Shown: piece by piece, positions 9,401 through 19,344 of the stretch
Numbering within the stretch: position 1 is the stretch's first letter
Layout: each line of letters starts with the position of its first letter
Assembly: GCA_001462345.1 (NCBI GenBank)
Contig: LIUM01000011.1
Location: forward strand, 32,173 to 96,172
DNA length: 64,000 nt
Reading direction: 5' to 3'
Source of the DNA: Fibrobacteria bacterium AD312
GTDB lineage: Bacteria; Fibrobacterota; Fibrobacteria; Fibrobacterales; Fibrobacteraceae
Notes under the pieces: model-generated
The model's input: the letters and a program-made list of their open reading frames with translations, nothing else
Told to the model about the DNA's origin: nothing
Database searches by the model: none
Position numbers and translations under genes: made by a program

Positions 9401-12400
9401 GTAGACGGTTTAGAGATAGGTACAGTAGTTGTCACTGATGAAGACGCTTTAAGTACACATACTTATTCTTTAAGTGGTAGTCCATTATTTGTGATAGATG
9501 CTTTAGGTACAATTTCTACTGCACCGGGTGTGATTTTTGATTATGAAACGATGGCATCTACTTATCCCTTAACTGTGACTGTAAAGGATAACGGTTTAAA
9601 TGGAGTGGGTGCTTCTCTTGAATCTACAGCAGCAATCACGATTACGCTTCTAGACGTGAATGATCCTCCAGTGATCGCAAATCAGAATTTTGATATCCCA
9701 GAAAATAGTGCCGCCGCCACGCTTGTCGGTAACTTGATTGCTACAGATCCAGAAAATGGTGCTTTAACTTATACTATTCTCTCTGGAAATGAGGCAAATC
9801 GTTTTGTAATGGATGCTTCGGGTAAAATCACTGTTCGTGCTTCTAATACGCTTGATTATGAAGATGTTAATCTTTATTCTCTAGTTGTAGAAGTATCAGA
9901 TAATGGTCTTGGTGTTCCTGCAAACGTGTTAAAAGATACTGCAACCATTACGATTCATGTTCAAAATGTGAATGAAGCTCCTGTTGTCAGTGATGCCTCT
10001 TGGAGTTTTGACGAAAATAATGTAGACGGTTTAGAGATAGGTACAGTAGTTGTCACTGATGAAGACGCTTTAAGTACACATACTTATACATTAAGTGGTG
10101 TAAATTCTTCATTATTTGTGATCAATTCTTCAGGGACTATTTCTACAGCCCCAGGTGTGAAATTTGACTATGAAACGATGGATCACACTTACAATTTAAC
10201 GGTTACAGTTAGAGATAACGGCTTAAATGGAGTGGGTACTTCTCTAGAAACTACAGCGACAGTGACCATTTCTCTCTTAGATAGGAATGACCCTCCAGTG
10301 ATAACAAATCAGAGCTTTGATGTCTTAGAAAATAGCGCGTCAGCAACGCTTGTGGGGAACACGGTGGCTACTGATCCAGAAGGTGGATCATTGACTTATA
10401 CAATTCTCTCTGGAAATGAAGCGAATCTCTTTGTGATGGATGCTTCGGGCAAAATTACTGTTCGTGCTTCAAATTCTCTTGATTACGATACCATGGATAC
10501 GACTTATACTCTTCAAGTGCAGGTTTCAGATAATGGTCTTGGAGTTTCTGCAAACGTATTAACAAGTACCGCTACCATTACAATTCATGTTAAAAATGTG
10601 AATGAAACGCCTATATGGAATAACGCGACTCTTGAAGTATATGAAAATGAACCTATTTCAACGAGTGTAGGGGTTGTATCTGCAACAGATGAAGATTTAT
10701 ATGAAACTCTAACATACACGATTGTTGGCGGTACAGGTAGTTCTTTCTTTGGAGTAAATTCATCTACAGGGCTTATCACTACAACTAAAATTTTTGATTA
10801 TGAAACTGTGACTAGCTACACGTTAGATATTGAAGTCAATGATGGTGAATTTGTAGTAGTGAAAACATTTAATGTGAGCATTCTAGATGTGAATGAAGCT
10901 CCAGTAATTGAAGATTCTAAAACAGATATTGATGAAAATGTACCTCTTGGAACGCTCGTGACGACGGTTACTGGGGTAGATGTGGATACTCCTGTTTTAA
11001 CGTATGATATTATTCGAGATAATGATGGAGAAAAATTCAAGATTTCCACCACGGGTGTAATTACCGTTGGCGATGAATTAGATTTTGAAAAACAAGATGA
11101 ATATCGAGTGAGAGTCATCGTATCTGATGGTGTACTTAGTGATACCGCTACGGTTACCATTAGCATTAATAATGTGAATGAAGCTCCAGTATTAGACAAT
11201 GCTAAATTCTCTATTTCTGAAGATGCGAATTCTTCCTTTAAAATTGGCACTGTTAGTTATATCGACCCAGAAAATGATGTAGTGACCTTTGCCATGCTTC
11301 AAGATACGAGTGAACTTTTTAGAATTACCAATTTAGGTGCTATTTATCTTAAAGAAGGTTCTTCTTTAGATTATGAATCTGTAAAATCTTATCTAATTAA
11401 AGTGACAGGCACTGATCCAAAGGGTTTATCTGATTCTGCTAATATTGAAATTGTGGTAACAAATGTATTCGAAAAATCCATTGTTAAAATTGTAACAGCG
11501 ATTACGAAAGATTCTATTTATCCAAATCCAGAGACTATCTATATCAATACAACAATGTTAGATCTCGAATGGACAGAAGATGGAAAACGTCAATATGGAA
11601 ATACGATTTTAACAGAGGGTCTCAATCGGCTCGTTAAAGAATATTGTGTGGAATACAAAGATGAATGCGGCTATGATACTTTGAATGTTTATGTGAATAC
11701 ACAACCACCAAGTGTGACTTTATCTCCAAAAGGCATTGCTCAATCCAAAATCTCTGGCGTAACTATTGTAGAAGAGAAGGATAAGAAAGACACCTCGTTT
11801 TATGTCAATCGAAATGAAAATAAAATTGTCGTCACTGTGACCGATCCTGGTGTTGATGGAAAAGTGACAGTCAAAGATTTTGAATTGACTGCTGATTTAC
11901 ACACGGTTAGCGTGCCTTCCTCTATTTTTGAAAAACTCGATGATGTTTCTGAAGATTGGAGTTTTGAAACCGATAAAGAACTTTCTTATTCTCCTATTAA
12001 TGGCGAAGAAAAGGTTTCTTATCAAACAAAAGTCAATGGAAATACGATTACAGTAACTTATGATTCTCATAAGGATAGTACAACTGCTGTGATTTCTTAC
12101 TTTACAACGGTTAATGGTCAAGAAGTTCGGATTTCTTATGTGGTAGATCGCTTGACAGGTGAAGTAATTAAGGATTCTAAGACAAAAGCAGTGTATTCTG
12201 TAGGGTATACTTATGTGGATAAAGAAAAAAATGAAATATATGTTTCTTATCCGGTGGATTCTAAAGGTAAGATTATTAAAGATCCTAAAGATGAAAGTAC
12301 ACTTTATAATTTGACTTATACTTATACTAATATCTATGGTAATACAGCAAAGACGTCTGTGGATGTGACTTTAGATAAGATCCCTCCAGTGGTTCAGATT

Positions 12401-13366
12401 ATTAATCCTCTTTCTAATGTGACAGTCTCTTCTGTTTCTTTAGAAGTTAGTTGGACGGTCGATGGTATTGAACAAGATACTCTAAATCTTCAAGGTCTTG
12501 AAAAAGGGCTTAATCTGATTATTCGGGCTTATCGTGATAAGGCTGGAAACGAATCTGCAGATACTGTTTTTGTTATGATGAAAGATGCGAAGGATATTGA
12601 GGTTTCTATGCAAGAACCTTTAGTGGAGATGACAAAAGAAAAAATAGATGAATTTTCTCGAGTAAATCCTCCTAAAAAAGAAGATCGTTTTGGCGTAAGT
12701 TTATTAAATGTGCATACTAATACAGAAGAAGAAGTACTTGTTGGTACTACTTCTGGGACAAAAAAGGGATCAGGAGAAGAACCATATCCTGGTTTAAGTG
12801 GCTCTCATCTTGGCCCTACCCTTGAAATTAATGCCAAATTACCTTCTTTAACTTCCTTTGGTGGCTTAGCATCATTATCTGATTTAATTGAATCTGATGG
12901 ATTAATTGCAATTGAAGCTGGTGGCGGTTGGGATAGAAAGAAGGTCACTGTAGATCAATATGTTTCAGATTACTGTACAGATGAGTTTAAAGGAAGTTTT
13001 GATCCTACAGATCCATCTGCAACTCCTTTGTATAAAACTTCTTTTGCAATGAAAATATGGATTTATTCTTCTTTAGGAAACTTCTTAGACCAATATGAAT
13101 TTAGTCCAAAATTAGATTCTCGTGATTATGTGAATGCAGCTGGAGTAGTGAAGATGTATTTTGAACTGAAACCAGATGAAACAGGTTATTTACGTGATAA
13201 GAAAGGTCGTTTGTTAGGTACAGGAGCTTATCTATTTAAGACAGAAATAAAAATGACTTCTGTTCAACAATGTACTTTACCAGACCAAACACCAGTAGGT
13301 ACAAAAAAGGTAGTAAAAGAAGATCTTCTTTCCTCATTTGGTTACAAGAGACCACAAAACGATTAA
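6458..13366 (+). CDS. Giant cadherin-repeat surface protein
   Basis: 2302 residues from the ATG at 6458, chosen because GGGGA precedes it by seven bases and a signal peptide follows at once (ILCLLLVVPSFAAS). A further in-frame start at 6428 would add ten unlikely residues. The N-terminal ~400 residues are an unassigned beta-rich domain, then a Calx-beta-like segment (LEEPQETLKINIFN). Next come ten cadherin-type repeats of about 100 residues (about residues 660-1680), each ending in D/NVNEAPV-like linkers with acidic Ca-binding residues and ENSxxxTLVGxL or ENNVDGLEIGTV openings. The rest has Ig-like bacterial segments and a C-terminal domain. Likely a calcium-rigidified adhesin or cell-surface stalk; role inferred. 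A strong terminator follows. Confidence 0.88.
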   Translation: MLIRNFEQMLTFGSILCLLLVVPSFAASLAPLYFDGVAPENQQQYWDDLMKYKLWGTHGIVFNKENVTIAEQSGYSGTAHGPVIFNNGRHNVGGPILVGGKLQFAPGNTSMANDTLFSGYVRVLDSVTIADYRGNPDGDISKSFYKAIYCVAGSIRTNNFNAYDGGIGVWVDSLNAFYGTAVNNTGTPVSADGSYGDCPSEVPPVDTHLSVPLWTKPDTISWGAAVEVSNSTPSKIAYIHVPPEDLAVGDTGTYDMYLTRIRMLGSTGLKVFVLMPPGGRLTRILLQEQLQVDPSANDANIRVVYANSDATFDRATMQWTWDPSKATFVTNDEYAGNLLIYSPTGISWSAMVNPIFQGTFMTPGIFSIKDHFTLAGQLISDSLHFESNIKGDFRYVPFDPPILNIDPTANGGGIYPELNQDQKIDITLDSLPKTNVYFDYCFEVDTATVHVTGLARADDFGLLSNGSPLPICGVDSSSVVILAGNKQPDSAHAVYFNPIIDGLEEPQETLKINIFNLSGAVLEGNKKTGSFDLKIADTDLKPVVRDTVISGYEDDTLQFDSTYFPFSSIDTDPDTLISITITSLPHVGSLLLDNVLVTKDQVISKDSLSYLTFIGAPDSSGSPYTTFDFIAETKWGFSHVSATISVNLLPVNDTPQMNDSLFFTIAENSLVGALVGTVVADDPDSASIFTYTLIPGGDGDALFNVASDGKVTVKSAILNYEVKKEYYITVEATDNGIGGVAPYLSDTTVVKITILDVNEAPVVNDTSWSFAENNVDGLDIGTVIVTDEDALSTHTFTLSGSSLFEIDASGIISVAPGVIFDYETMAHTYTLKVIVKDNGLNGVGASLADTATVTITLSNVNEAPVIANQSFNVPENSAAATLVGNLVATDPENGALTYSILSGNSAGHFTMDATGKITVNTSNTLNYESDSVYTLVVQISDDGLANPANVLTSTATITINVQNVNEAPVVSDASWSFDENNVDGLEIGTVVVTDEDALSTHTYSLSGSPLFVIDALGTISTAPGVIFDYETMASTYPLTVTVKDNGLNGVGASLESTAAITITLLDVNDPPVIANQNFDIPENSAAATLVGNLIATDPENGALTYTILSGNEANRFVMDASGKITVRASNTLDYEDVNLYSLVVEVSDNGLGVPANVLKDTATITIHVQNVNEAPVVSDASWSFDENNVDGLEIGTVVVTDEDALSTHTYTLSGVNSSLFVINSSGTISTAPGVKFDYETMDHTYNLTVTVRDNGLNGVGTSLETTATVTISLLDRNDPPVITNQSFDVLENSASATLVGNTVATDPEGGSLTYTILSGNEANLFVMDASGKITVRASNSLDYDTMDTTYTLQVQVSDNGLGVSANVLTSTATITIHVKNVNETPIWNNATLEVYENEPISTSVGVVSATDEDLYETLTYTIVGGTGSSFFGVNSSTGLITTTKIFDYETVTSYTLDIEVNDGEFVVVKTFNVSILDVNEAPVIEDSKTDIDENVPLGTLVTTVTGVDVDTPVLTYDIIRDNDGEKFKISTTGVITVGDELDFEKQDEYRVRVIVSDGVLSDTATVTISINNVNEAPVLDNAKFSISEDANSSFKIGTVSYIDPENDVVTFAMLQDTSELFRITNLGAIYLKEGSSLDYESVKSYLIKVTGTDPKGLSDSANIEIVVTNVFEKSIVKIVTAITKDSIYPNPETIYINTTMLDLEWTEDGKRQYGNTILTEGLNRLVKEYCVEYKDECGYDTLNVYVNTQPPSVTLSPKGIAQSKISGVTIVEEKDKKDTSFYVNRNENKIVVTVTDPGVDGKVTVKDFELTADLHTVSVPSSIFEKLDDVSEDWSFETDKELSYSPINGEEKVSYQTKVNGNTITVTYDSHKDSTTAVISYFTTVNGQEVRISYVVDRLTGEVIKDSKTKAVYSVGYTYVDKEKNEIYVSYPVDSKGKIIKDPKDESTLYNLTYTYTNIYGNTAKTSVDVTLDKIPPVVQIINPLSNVTVSSVSLEVSWTVDGIEQDTLNLQGLEKGLNLIIRAYRDKAGNESADTVFVMMKDAKDIEVSMQEPLVEMTKEKIDEFSRVNPPKKEDRFGVSLLNVHTNTEEEVLVGTTSGTKKGSGEEPYPGLSGSHLGPTLEINAKLPSLTSFGGLASLSDLIESDGLIAIEAGGGWDRKKVTVDQYVSDYCTDEFKGSFDPTDPSATPLYKTSFAMKIWIYSSLGNFLDQYEFSPKLDSRDYVNAAGVVKMYFELKPDETGYLRDKKGRLLGTGAYLFKTEIKMTSVQQCTLPDQTPVGTKKVVKEDLLSSFGYKRPQND
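8724..10595 (+). repeat. Higher-order 621-bp tandem repeat of paired cadherin domains
   Basis: The linker ATGAAGCTCC recurs at 8730, 9351 and 9972, exactly 621 bp (207 codons) apart each time; the next equivalent point is 630 bp further on. Each unit holds two cadherin domains of different type: A (SWSFxENNVDGLxIGTV) followed by B (ENSAAATLVGN). The last two A repeats are almost identical in DNA, which points to recent duplication or gene conversion. Confidence 0.85.
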
Positions 13367-13388
13367 TTTTATTAAATTATTATTCATT

Positions 13389-13416
13389 AAAATCCCCGAT
13401 AAGGGGATTTTTTTTG
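13389..13416 (+). terminator. Rho-independent terminator of the cadherin gene
   Basis: Perfect stem AATCCCC / GGGGATT with loop GATAA, followed by a run of eight T. Confidence 0.93.
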
Positions 13417-13587
13417 TAATAATACCTGCTAAATGATTTATCCAGTAGGTTTAGTCTTTATTAATTTATTGATATTTAGCAAAAAAACGCAGGTTTTGTT
13501 TTTTGTTGCAGTGACTACGAAACACCTCATCCTATTTTTTTAATCATATTTTCTATTATTAATCCATTATAACTAAGGATCTATTGC

Positions 13588-16500
13588 ATGAATAAGATTA
13601 AAGGATTTCTTCCATTTTTTGGTTTAGTATTTACTCAAATGGCTTCGGCTACTGCATTGATGGCTTTATTACAATTGGTTCTCTTTAGAATTAGCCCAGA
13701 TGCAGGCCAATCGTTTAAGTTATATATCCTTCATTTATTGTTGCTCTTACCTTTTGTACTAGTAATGACTCCCGCAGGTCATATTTCAGATAAATACCCG
13801 AAAGAACGAGTTCTTTTCTCTATTTCTTTAATTTTATTGCCTTTGTCCTTATTGATTGCTTTTTCATTTTATCAAGGACTATTAGCCCTAGCCTATGTTT
13901 TTGCTTTCTTATTTTTCATTGCTTCTGCTTTTATATCTCCTGCAAAGTATGGGTTCTTAAAAGAATTAGTTGGTGTTCGATATATTTCTGCTGGCACATC
14001 CTTGTTGACTGTATCTTCAATTATAAGCATTTCAATAGTCGGATTACTAGTCAGTTTTCTTTTCAATCAATTTGTTCCAAATTCAATAACCCAACCAGAA
14101 GAGCTGCTTCGAGCTACTTTTCCTATTTCGCTCTCCATTTTTATTTTTGCTTTATGTTCTTTATTCTTCTCAAGAGACTTGCCTGAAATTGGACGAACCG
14201 CTTCAGACTTACGCTTTCAGTGGAGGCGTTATTGGAACCTAGCTTTTGCACGTCGTAAAATGAAAAAGGTGTGGAATAATCGAGCTCTACGTCAATCGAT
14301 AATTGGCCTATCCATGTTTTGGTTGATTGTATTCTTATTGGTCTTTATTTTCCAAAAACAGTTACAACCACATCATTTTGAGATAAAAAGCATTTTTAAT
14401 CGTGGCATTTTTTATAGTTCCATTGGCTTGATTATTGGTTGTATTTATGCCTCCAGAATGTCAAGAGCGTTTATTGAAACTGGGCTTATTCCTTTAGGAA
14501 CGGCAGGTGCTTCCATCAGTATCTTTTTAATTCCAGTGTTGCCTCCCGTTGCTTCTCTCATTGCCTTTTTTGCGTTAGGATTTTTTGGTGGCGTTTTTGT
14601 AGTTCCAATGACATCAATGCTTTTGTATAACACAAAGCCAAGATCTGCTGGCCACGTGATTTCTATTAATAATGCAGTGCAGCATGTGGTGATGATTATT
14701 TTTTATGCCGTTGCACTTACTCTTCTTTATATCTTTAATCTTTCTCTAAATAAGTTGTTTTTCTTACTCGGGATTATTTGCCTATTTGGAACCATCTGGG
14801 CTTTATTTGCTCTTCCTCAATCCCTTTTGCGTCAGTTATTGCGCGGTATTCTTTCAGCTCGTTATCGAATGGATGTACGAGGGGTTCACCATGTTCCGTG
14901 GGAAGGCCCTGTTCTTTTAGTAGGAAATCATATTTCATTTATCGATTGGGCTTTTTTACAAATGGCTTGCCCAAGACCTCTTCGTTTTGTGATTCGTCGT
15001 CAGTCTTTTGAGAAGTGGTATATTCGTTTGTTATTAAAACAAATGAATGTGATCGAACTAGATCCTTCAAAACCTGAAGAAGCCATGCTTTTAGCAAATG
15101 AAGCTCTAAAACGTAAGGAAGCGGTTGTTTTATTTCCAGAAGTAGCGATTTCAAGAACAGGAAACGTGAATCGGTTTCGCTTAAATTATAGCAGTGCCTT
15201 AAAAGACGTTCCAGAAACAACCATAGTACCATTTTATATTCAAGGGTTATGGGGCAGTTCTTATTCAATGTCTTCTGCAGGGTATCGTGAACGAATTCAT
15301 AAAGCAGGTGATCGCTCTGTTTCAGTCGCTTTTGGTGAATCGCTTCCAATGGACTATTCCCCAGTTCTTGTGAAAAACAAGGTGCAAGAATTATCCATTA
15401 CTGCTTGGGAAACTTATATTAGAACACTTCGTCCAATGGCTTCTAGTTGGATTCGAACAGCTATTCGTGTAGGGAGTTCTCCTTCTATTTTTAGTCCTGA
15501 TGGGAATCATTTTTCAGGGACTTCGCTTGCTGCCGCTGCTTTGACATTTGGAAAAATGATTGATAAAAAAACATTGGGAGAAAAGAGAATTGCGATTTTA
15601 GTGCCTCCAACAGCACCAGGGATTATTGCGAATTTAGCGTGCCTTATTAAAGCTAAAACAGTTATAAATCTTAATTACACAAATCCTGTAATGACAATGA
15701 AGTATTGTTGTGAACAAGGTGGCGTTAAAACCATTATTACGGCACGTGCTTTTATTACGAAGTTGACGGAAAAAGGCCTTGATTTTACTCCACTTTTTGA
15801 AAGTTATAACATTCTATATATGGAAGATCTAAAAGCCGAATTATCAAAGGTTTCTTTAGTTAGAAACTTTATTCGTGCGAGACTCTTACCCGCTTGGTGG
15901 ATTGAATTTTGGGACTTTAAAAAAGTTTCTATGGACGATATTGCTTCGATCTTATTTAGTTCTGGATCAGAAGGAAATCCTAAAGGGGTCGAATTAACTC
16001 ATTTCAATTTAATGGGAAACATTAAACAATGTATGAGCGTTCTTAATCCTGGATCAGATGATGTGATGCTTGGTGTATTACCTCTGTTTCATGCTTTTGG
16101 CTTTTCTATTACTTCTATGATGTGCATTGTAGAAGGAGTTCCTGTCGTAACTTACCCTGACCCAACAGATGCTAAAATGATTGGTCGTATTTGTGCGGAA
16201 TTTAAGGTGACGATTATGGTTGGAACAGGTACATTCCTTCGTATGTGGGGGATTAATCGTTCTGTTCATCCGTTGATGTTTGGTTCTGTGCGTGCTGTTT
16301 GGGCTGGTGCAGAAAAAATTCGTGAAGAAGTGCGCTCCTTATATCGTAATAAGTTCCAAAAAGAAATTTACGAAGGCTTTGGTACAACAGAAACAACGCC
16401 TGTTGCTGCGGTAAATACTTTAGACACTCTTATGGAAGACTTCCAAACAGTACAACAAGGTAATAAGCCTGGTACAGTAGGTGCTCCCTTGCCTGGCACT

Positions 16501-17046
16501 CAGTTTAGAATTGTAGATCCAGAAACCATGGAAGAACTTCCTATTGGTGAAGATGGCTTAATTTTAATTGGTGGTGCTCAGATTATGCGAGGCTATCTAA
16601 ATGACCCTGATCGTACAGCACAAGTGATCACTATTATTGATGGGCGCCGTTGGTATAAAACGGGTGATAAAGGGCATGTTGATGAAGATGGATTTTTAAC
16701 CATTGTGGATCGCTATAGTCGTTTTGCTAAACTCGGCGGAGAAATGATAAGCTTAGGTTCTATTGAGTTTAAAATTTCTGAGTCGATGGCTCTTGATGGA
16801 ATCGATTTCTGCACCGTTGCTGTTCCTGATGAAATAAAAGGGGAACGTATTGTTTTACTCTTTGCTGGAGAAGAAGCGACAGAAGACGTGGTGAGGGAAA
16901 AAGTGAAGTCCATTAATCTGCCTCCACTAATGCAACCTTCAGCTTATTTAAAGTTAGATCATCTTCCTAAACTAGGCTCTGGTAAATCTGATTTTGTAAA
17001 ATCAAAAGCAGTGGCCATTGATTTATTAAATAAACTAGGCAAGTAA
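13588..17046 (+). CDS. aas: MFS / PlsC acyltransferase / acyl-ACP synthetase fusion (Aas-LplT type)
   Basis: 1152 residues in three parts. Residues 1-405 are a 12-helix MFS transporter of the lysophospholipid transporter (LplT) type. Residues about 425-610 are a PlsC acyltransferase with NHISFIDW (HX4D box, His near 447) and FPEVAISRTG in place of the EGTRS box. Residues about 640-1150 are an AMP-forming acyl ligase with FSSGSEGNPKG (near 789), GFGTTETTP and WYKTGDKG. Together these would import lysophospholipid at the inner membrane and reacylate it using an acyl-ACP made by the ligase part. In E. coli LplT and Aas are separate; fusions occur in other groups. The ATG has AAGGA upstream. Confidence 0.93.
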   Translation: MNKIKGFLPFFGLVFTQMASATALMALLQLVLFRISPDAGQSFKLYILHLLLLLPFVLVMTPAGHISDKYPKERVLFSISLILLPLSLLIAFSFYQGLLALAYVFAFLFFIASAFISPAKYGFLKELVGVRYISAGTSLLTVSSIISISIVGLLVSFLFNQFVPNSITQPEELLRATFPISLSIFIFALCSLFFSRDLPEIGRTASDLRFQWRRYWNLAFARRKMKKVWNNRALRQSIIGLSMFWLIVFLLVFIFQKQLQPHHFEIKSIFNRGIFYSSIGLIIGCIYASRMSRAFIETGLIPLGTAGASISIFLIPVLPPVASLIAFFALGFFGGVFVVPMTSMLLYNTKPRSAGHVISINNAVQHVVMIIFYAVALTLLYIFNLSLNKLFFLLGIICLFGTIWALFALPQSLLRQLLRGILSARYRMDVRGVHHVPWEGPVLLVGNHISFIDWAFLQMACPRPLRFVIRRQSFEKWYIRLLLKQMNVIELDPSKPEEAMLLANEALKRKEAVVLFPEVAISRTGNVNRFRLNYSSALKDVPETTIVPFYIQGLWGSSYSMSSAGYRERIHKAGDRSVSVAFGESLPMDYSPVLVKNKVQELSITAWETYIRTLRPMASSWIRTAIRVGSSPSIFSPDGNHFSGTSLAAAALTFGKMIDKKTLGEKRIAILVPPTAPGIIANLACLIKAKTVINLNYTNPVMTMKYCCEQGGVKTIITARAFITKLTEKGLDFTPLFESYNILYMEDLKAELSKVSLVRNFIRARLLPAWWIEFWDFKKVSMDDIASILFSSGSEGNPKGVELTHFNLMGNIKQCMSVLNPGSDDVMLGVLPLFHAFGFSITSMMCIVEGVPVVTYPDPTDAKMIGRICAEFKVTIMVGTGTFLRMWGINRSVHPLMFGSVRAVWAGAEKIREEVRSLYRNKFQKEIYEGFGTTETTPVAAVNTLDTLMEDFQTVQQGNKPGTVGAPLPGTQFRIVDPETMEELPIGEDGLILIGGAQIMRGYLNDPDRTAQVITIIDGRRWYKTGDKGHVDEDGFLTIVDRYSRFAKLGGEMISLGSIEFKISESMALDGIDFCTVAVPDEIKGERIVLLFAGEEATEDVVREKVKSINLPPLMQPSAYLKLDHLPKLGSGKSDFVKSKAVAIDLLNKLGK

Positions 17047-17052
17047 AAAAAG

Positions 17053-17076
17053 AGCCTTCCATTTTATTGGAAGGCT
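17053..17076. terminator. Hairpin between aas and glgB
   Basis: Perfect 9-bp stem AGCCTTCCA / TGGAAGGCT. An A run lies on its left side, so it has a T run only when read on the minus strand; it would serve mostly as a second terminator for glgB. Confidence 0.65.
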
Positions 17077-17093
17077 TATACATAGAATTCAAT

Positions 17094-17124
17094 AAAAAAA
17101 GGTCATCGTATGGATGACCTTTTT
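17094..17124. terminator. Bidirectional terminator between aas and glgB
   Basis: Stem GGTCATC / GATGACC with a 5-base loop, flanked by seven A on the left and five T on the right, so it can stop both convergent transcripts. Confidence 0.88.
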
Positions 17125-17127
17125 GTT

Positions 17128-19344
17128 TTATCGATTTAATTTGAAATATACAGCGGCGAGAGGGGGCAATTGGATTTCAAAAGACCAAGGCTTATTTTGC
17201 CAATGGATATCTTGTGTAGAAACCTGACCTAAATTACCCAAATTACTTCCACCAAATAAGGCCGCATCCGAGTTGAAAATCTCTTTCCAGATTCCTGGAG
17301 AAGGTGCCCCAATACGATAAGAGGATCTTGGTACAGGAGTAAAATTGAATACGCATAAAATTTGATTGCCATGAGCATCTTTTCGAACGAAGCTCACAAT
17401 CGAATTGTCTGCATCATCGCACCAAATCCATTCAAAGCCATCTTGATGGTGGTCGATTTCCCAGAGAGCGGATTCTTTTTTATAGACTTCATTTAATATG
17501 CGAACCATGCCATGCAATTTGCCGTGAGATTCCCAACTCAATAAATGCCAATCGAGAGATTGTTTTTCGTTCCATTCGCGGAATTGACCAAAATCATTGC
17601 CCATAAAGTTGAGCTTTTTCCCTGGATGAGCATACATAAAGGCATACGTTAAACGTAAGTTCGCAAATTTTTGCCAGTGATCGCCAGGCATTTTAGCAAG
17701 CATGCTCCCTTTGCCATGAACGACTTCATCGTGACTAAAGACTTGAATAAAGTTTTCAGAATAAGCATAAATCATACTAAACGTGAGTTTGTTATGATGG
17801 TATTTGCGATGAACAGGTTCGTGTTCTATATAACTTAAAAAGTCATTCATCCACCCCATATTCCATTTATAATGGAATCCTAATCCACCTCTCTCAGGAG
17901 GGCGTGTAATGCAAGGGAAGCTAGTGGACTCTTCAGCAATAAGAATGGCATGAGGAGTTAACTTACCCATAATGCTATTTAAGTGTTTTAAGAATTCCAT
18001 GGTTTCGTAATTTATGTTGCCACCATCTTTATTTGGAACCCAACCACCAGCTTCTTTACCGTAATCGAGGTACAACATACTAGCAACAGCATCCACACGA
18101 AGGCCATCACAATGAAATTCGCGTAACCAGTACATGGCATTTGAAATTAAGAAGTTGGAGACTTCTTTTCTGCCTAAGTTGAAAATGAATGTACCCCAAT
18201 GAGGATGTTCTCCTTGACGAGGATCGGCGTGTTCATAACAGGCAGTACCGTCAAAGCGTCCAAGGGCATGAGCATCTTTTGGAAAATGGGCTGGCACCCA
18301 ATCGAGAATAACACCAATCTCGTTTTGATGGCAGAGGTCTACAAAACGACGGAATTGATCTGGTGTACCATAACGACTAGTAGGTGAAAAATAGCCCGTG
18401 ACCTGATAACCCCAAGATTCATCTAAGGGGTGTTCCGCGATAGGCATAAACTCGACATGAGTGTAATTCATCTCTTTTAAGTATGGAATCAGTTGATCGG
18501 CGAGCTCATCCCAATCCAAGAAACGTTCTGGATTCGAAGGATCTCTTTTCCAAGAACCAGCATGCACTTCGTAGATGTTCATTGGAGAACCGAAAATTCG
18601 AGTCGCGTAATGCGTATCCATATAGAGTTTATCGTTCCATTCATAGCCATCTAAATGAATAGTAATGGAGGCCGTTGAAGGGCGAACTTCACTAAACTTG
18701 GCGAGAGGGTCTATTTTGGTATGTAAAGAACCATCAGGACCATGAATTTCAAAACGATAGAGTTCATTCTCTGTAAGATGAGGAATGAAAATTTCCCATA
18801 TTCCAGAAGAACCTAGCATTCGCATAGGGTGACGACGCCCGTCCCAAGTATTAAAATTACCAACAACAGCGACATGCTTTGCATTGGGAGCCCAAACTGC
18901 AAATTGAACACCAATGACATCTTGATGCTCTATAATGTTGGCGCCCATTTTTCGATATAGCTCATAATGAGTACCAACGGCAATTAAATACTGATCGTAT
19001 TCTGAAAGAACAGGAGTAAAGGCGTATGGATCTGTAATGGTATAGGTACAGCCATCAAATTGTTTGATATGAAGTTTATATAAAAAGGGTTCGTATTCTA
19101 TGTCTAACACTGCTTCAAAAAATCCAGTGTCGGCCACTTTGATGAAATCAAATTCCATGGAACCTTTTAATGACTCGCCATGAATAAAAGCTGCTTGTGG
19201 CTGGTACGTTCTGATGGCTGTTTTGATACCCTTGTCAGTTTCTAAAGGGTGTATTCCTAAAAAGGAAAAAGGGTCTTTACAGTTAAAATTCCAGATTGAA
19301 TTCATCTGTGGTTCTGATAATGTGGTAAATTTAGACCAATCCAT
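17128..19344 (-). CDS. glgB: 1,4-alpha-glucan branching enzyme GlgB
   Basis: 738 residues when started at the ATG at 19344 (MDWSKFTTLS), which has AAAGAAAAGG upstream and gives the standard GlgB length. The frame stays open a further 71 codons, but that extension has no family similarity. An N-terminal CBM48 domain (VWAPNAKHVAVVGNFNTWDG) precedes the GH13 barrel: VILDWVPAHFPKD, catalytic Asp in GLRVDAVASM, Glu in ILIAEEST and FSHDEVVHGKGSM. A beta-sandwich ends the protein. It forms alpha-1,6 branches in glycogen, a known storage polymer of Fibrobacter. No other glg gene is adjacent. Confidence 0.97.
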   Translation of the reverse strand: MDWSKFTTLSEPQMNSIWNFNCKDPFSFLGIHPLETDKGIKTAIRTYQPQAAFIHGESLKGSMEFDFIKVADTGFFEAVLDIEYEPFLYKLHIKQFDGCTYTITDPYAFTPVLSEYDQYLIAVGTHYELYRKMGANIIEHQDVIGVQFAVWAPNAKHVAVVGNFNTWDGRRHPMRMLGSSGIWEIFIPHLTENELYRFEIHGPDGSLHTKIDPLAKFSEVRPSTASITIHLDGYEWNDKLYMDTHYATRIFGSPMNIYEVHAGSWKRDPSNPERFLDWDELADQLIPYLKEMNYTHVEFMPIAEHPLDESWGYQVTGYFSPTSRYGTPDQFRRFVDLCHQNEIGVILDWVPAHFPKDAHALGRFDGTACYEHADPRQGEHPHWGTFIFNLGRKEVSNFLISNAMYWLREFHCDGLRVDAVASMLYLDYGKEAGGWVPNKDGGNINYETMEFLKHLNSIMGKLTPHAILIAEESTSFPCITRPPERGGLGFHYKWNMGWMNDFLSYIEHEPVHRKYHHNKLTFSMIYAYSENFIQVFSHDEVVHGKGSMLAKMPGDHWQKFANLRLTYAFMYAHPGKKLNFMGNDFGQFREWNEKQSLDWHLLSWESHGKLHGMVRILNEVYKKESALWEIDHHQDGFEWIWCDDADNSIVSFVRKDAHGNQILCVFNFTPVPRSSYRIGAPSPGIWKEIFNSDAALFGGSNLGNLGQVSTQDIHWQNKPWSFEIQLPPLAAVYFKLNR

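Noticed and set aside
14939..15349. 136-codon antisense frame inside the aas gene
   Set aside because: It is the complementary-strand shadow of the acyltransferase domain, and the sense frame has clear motifs.
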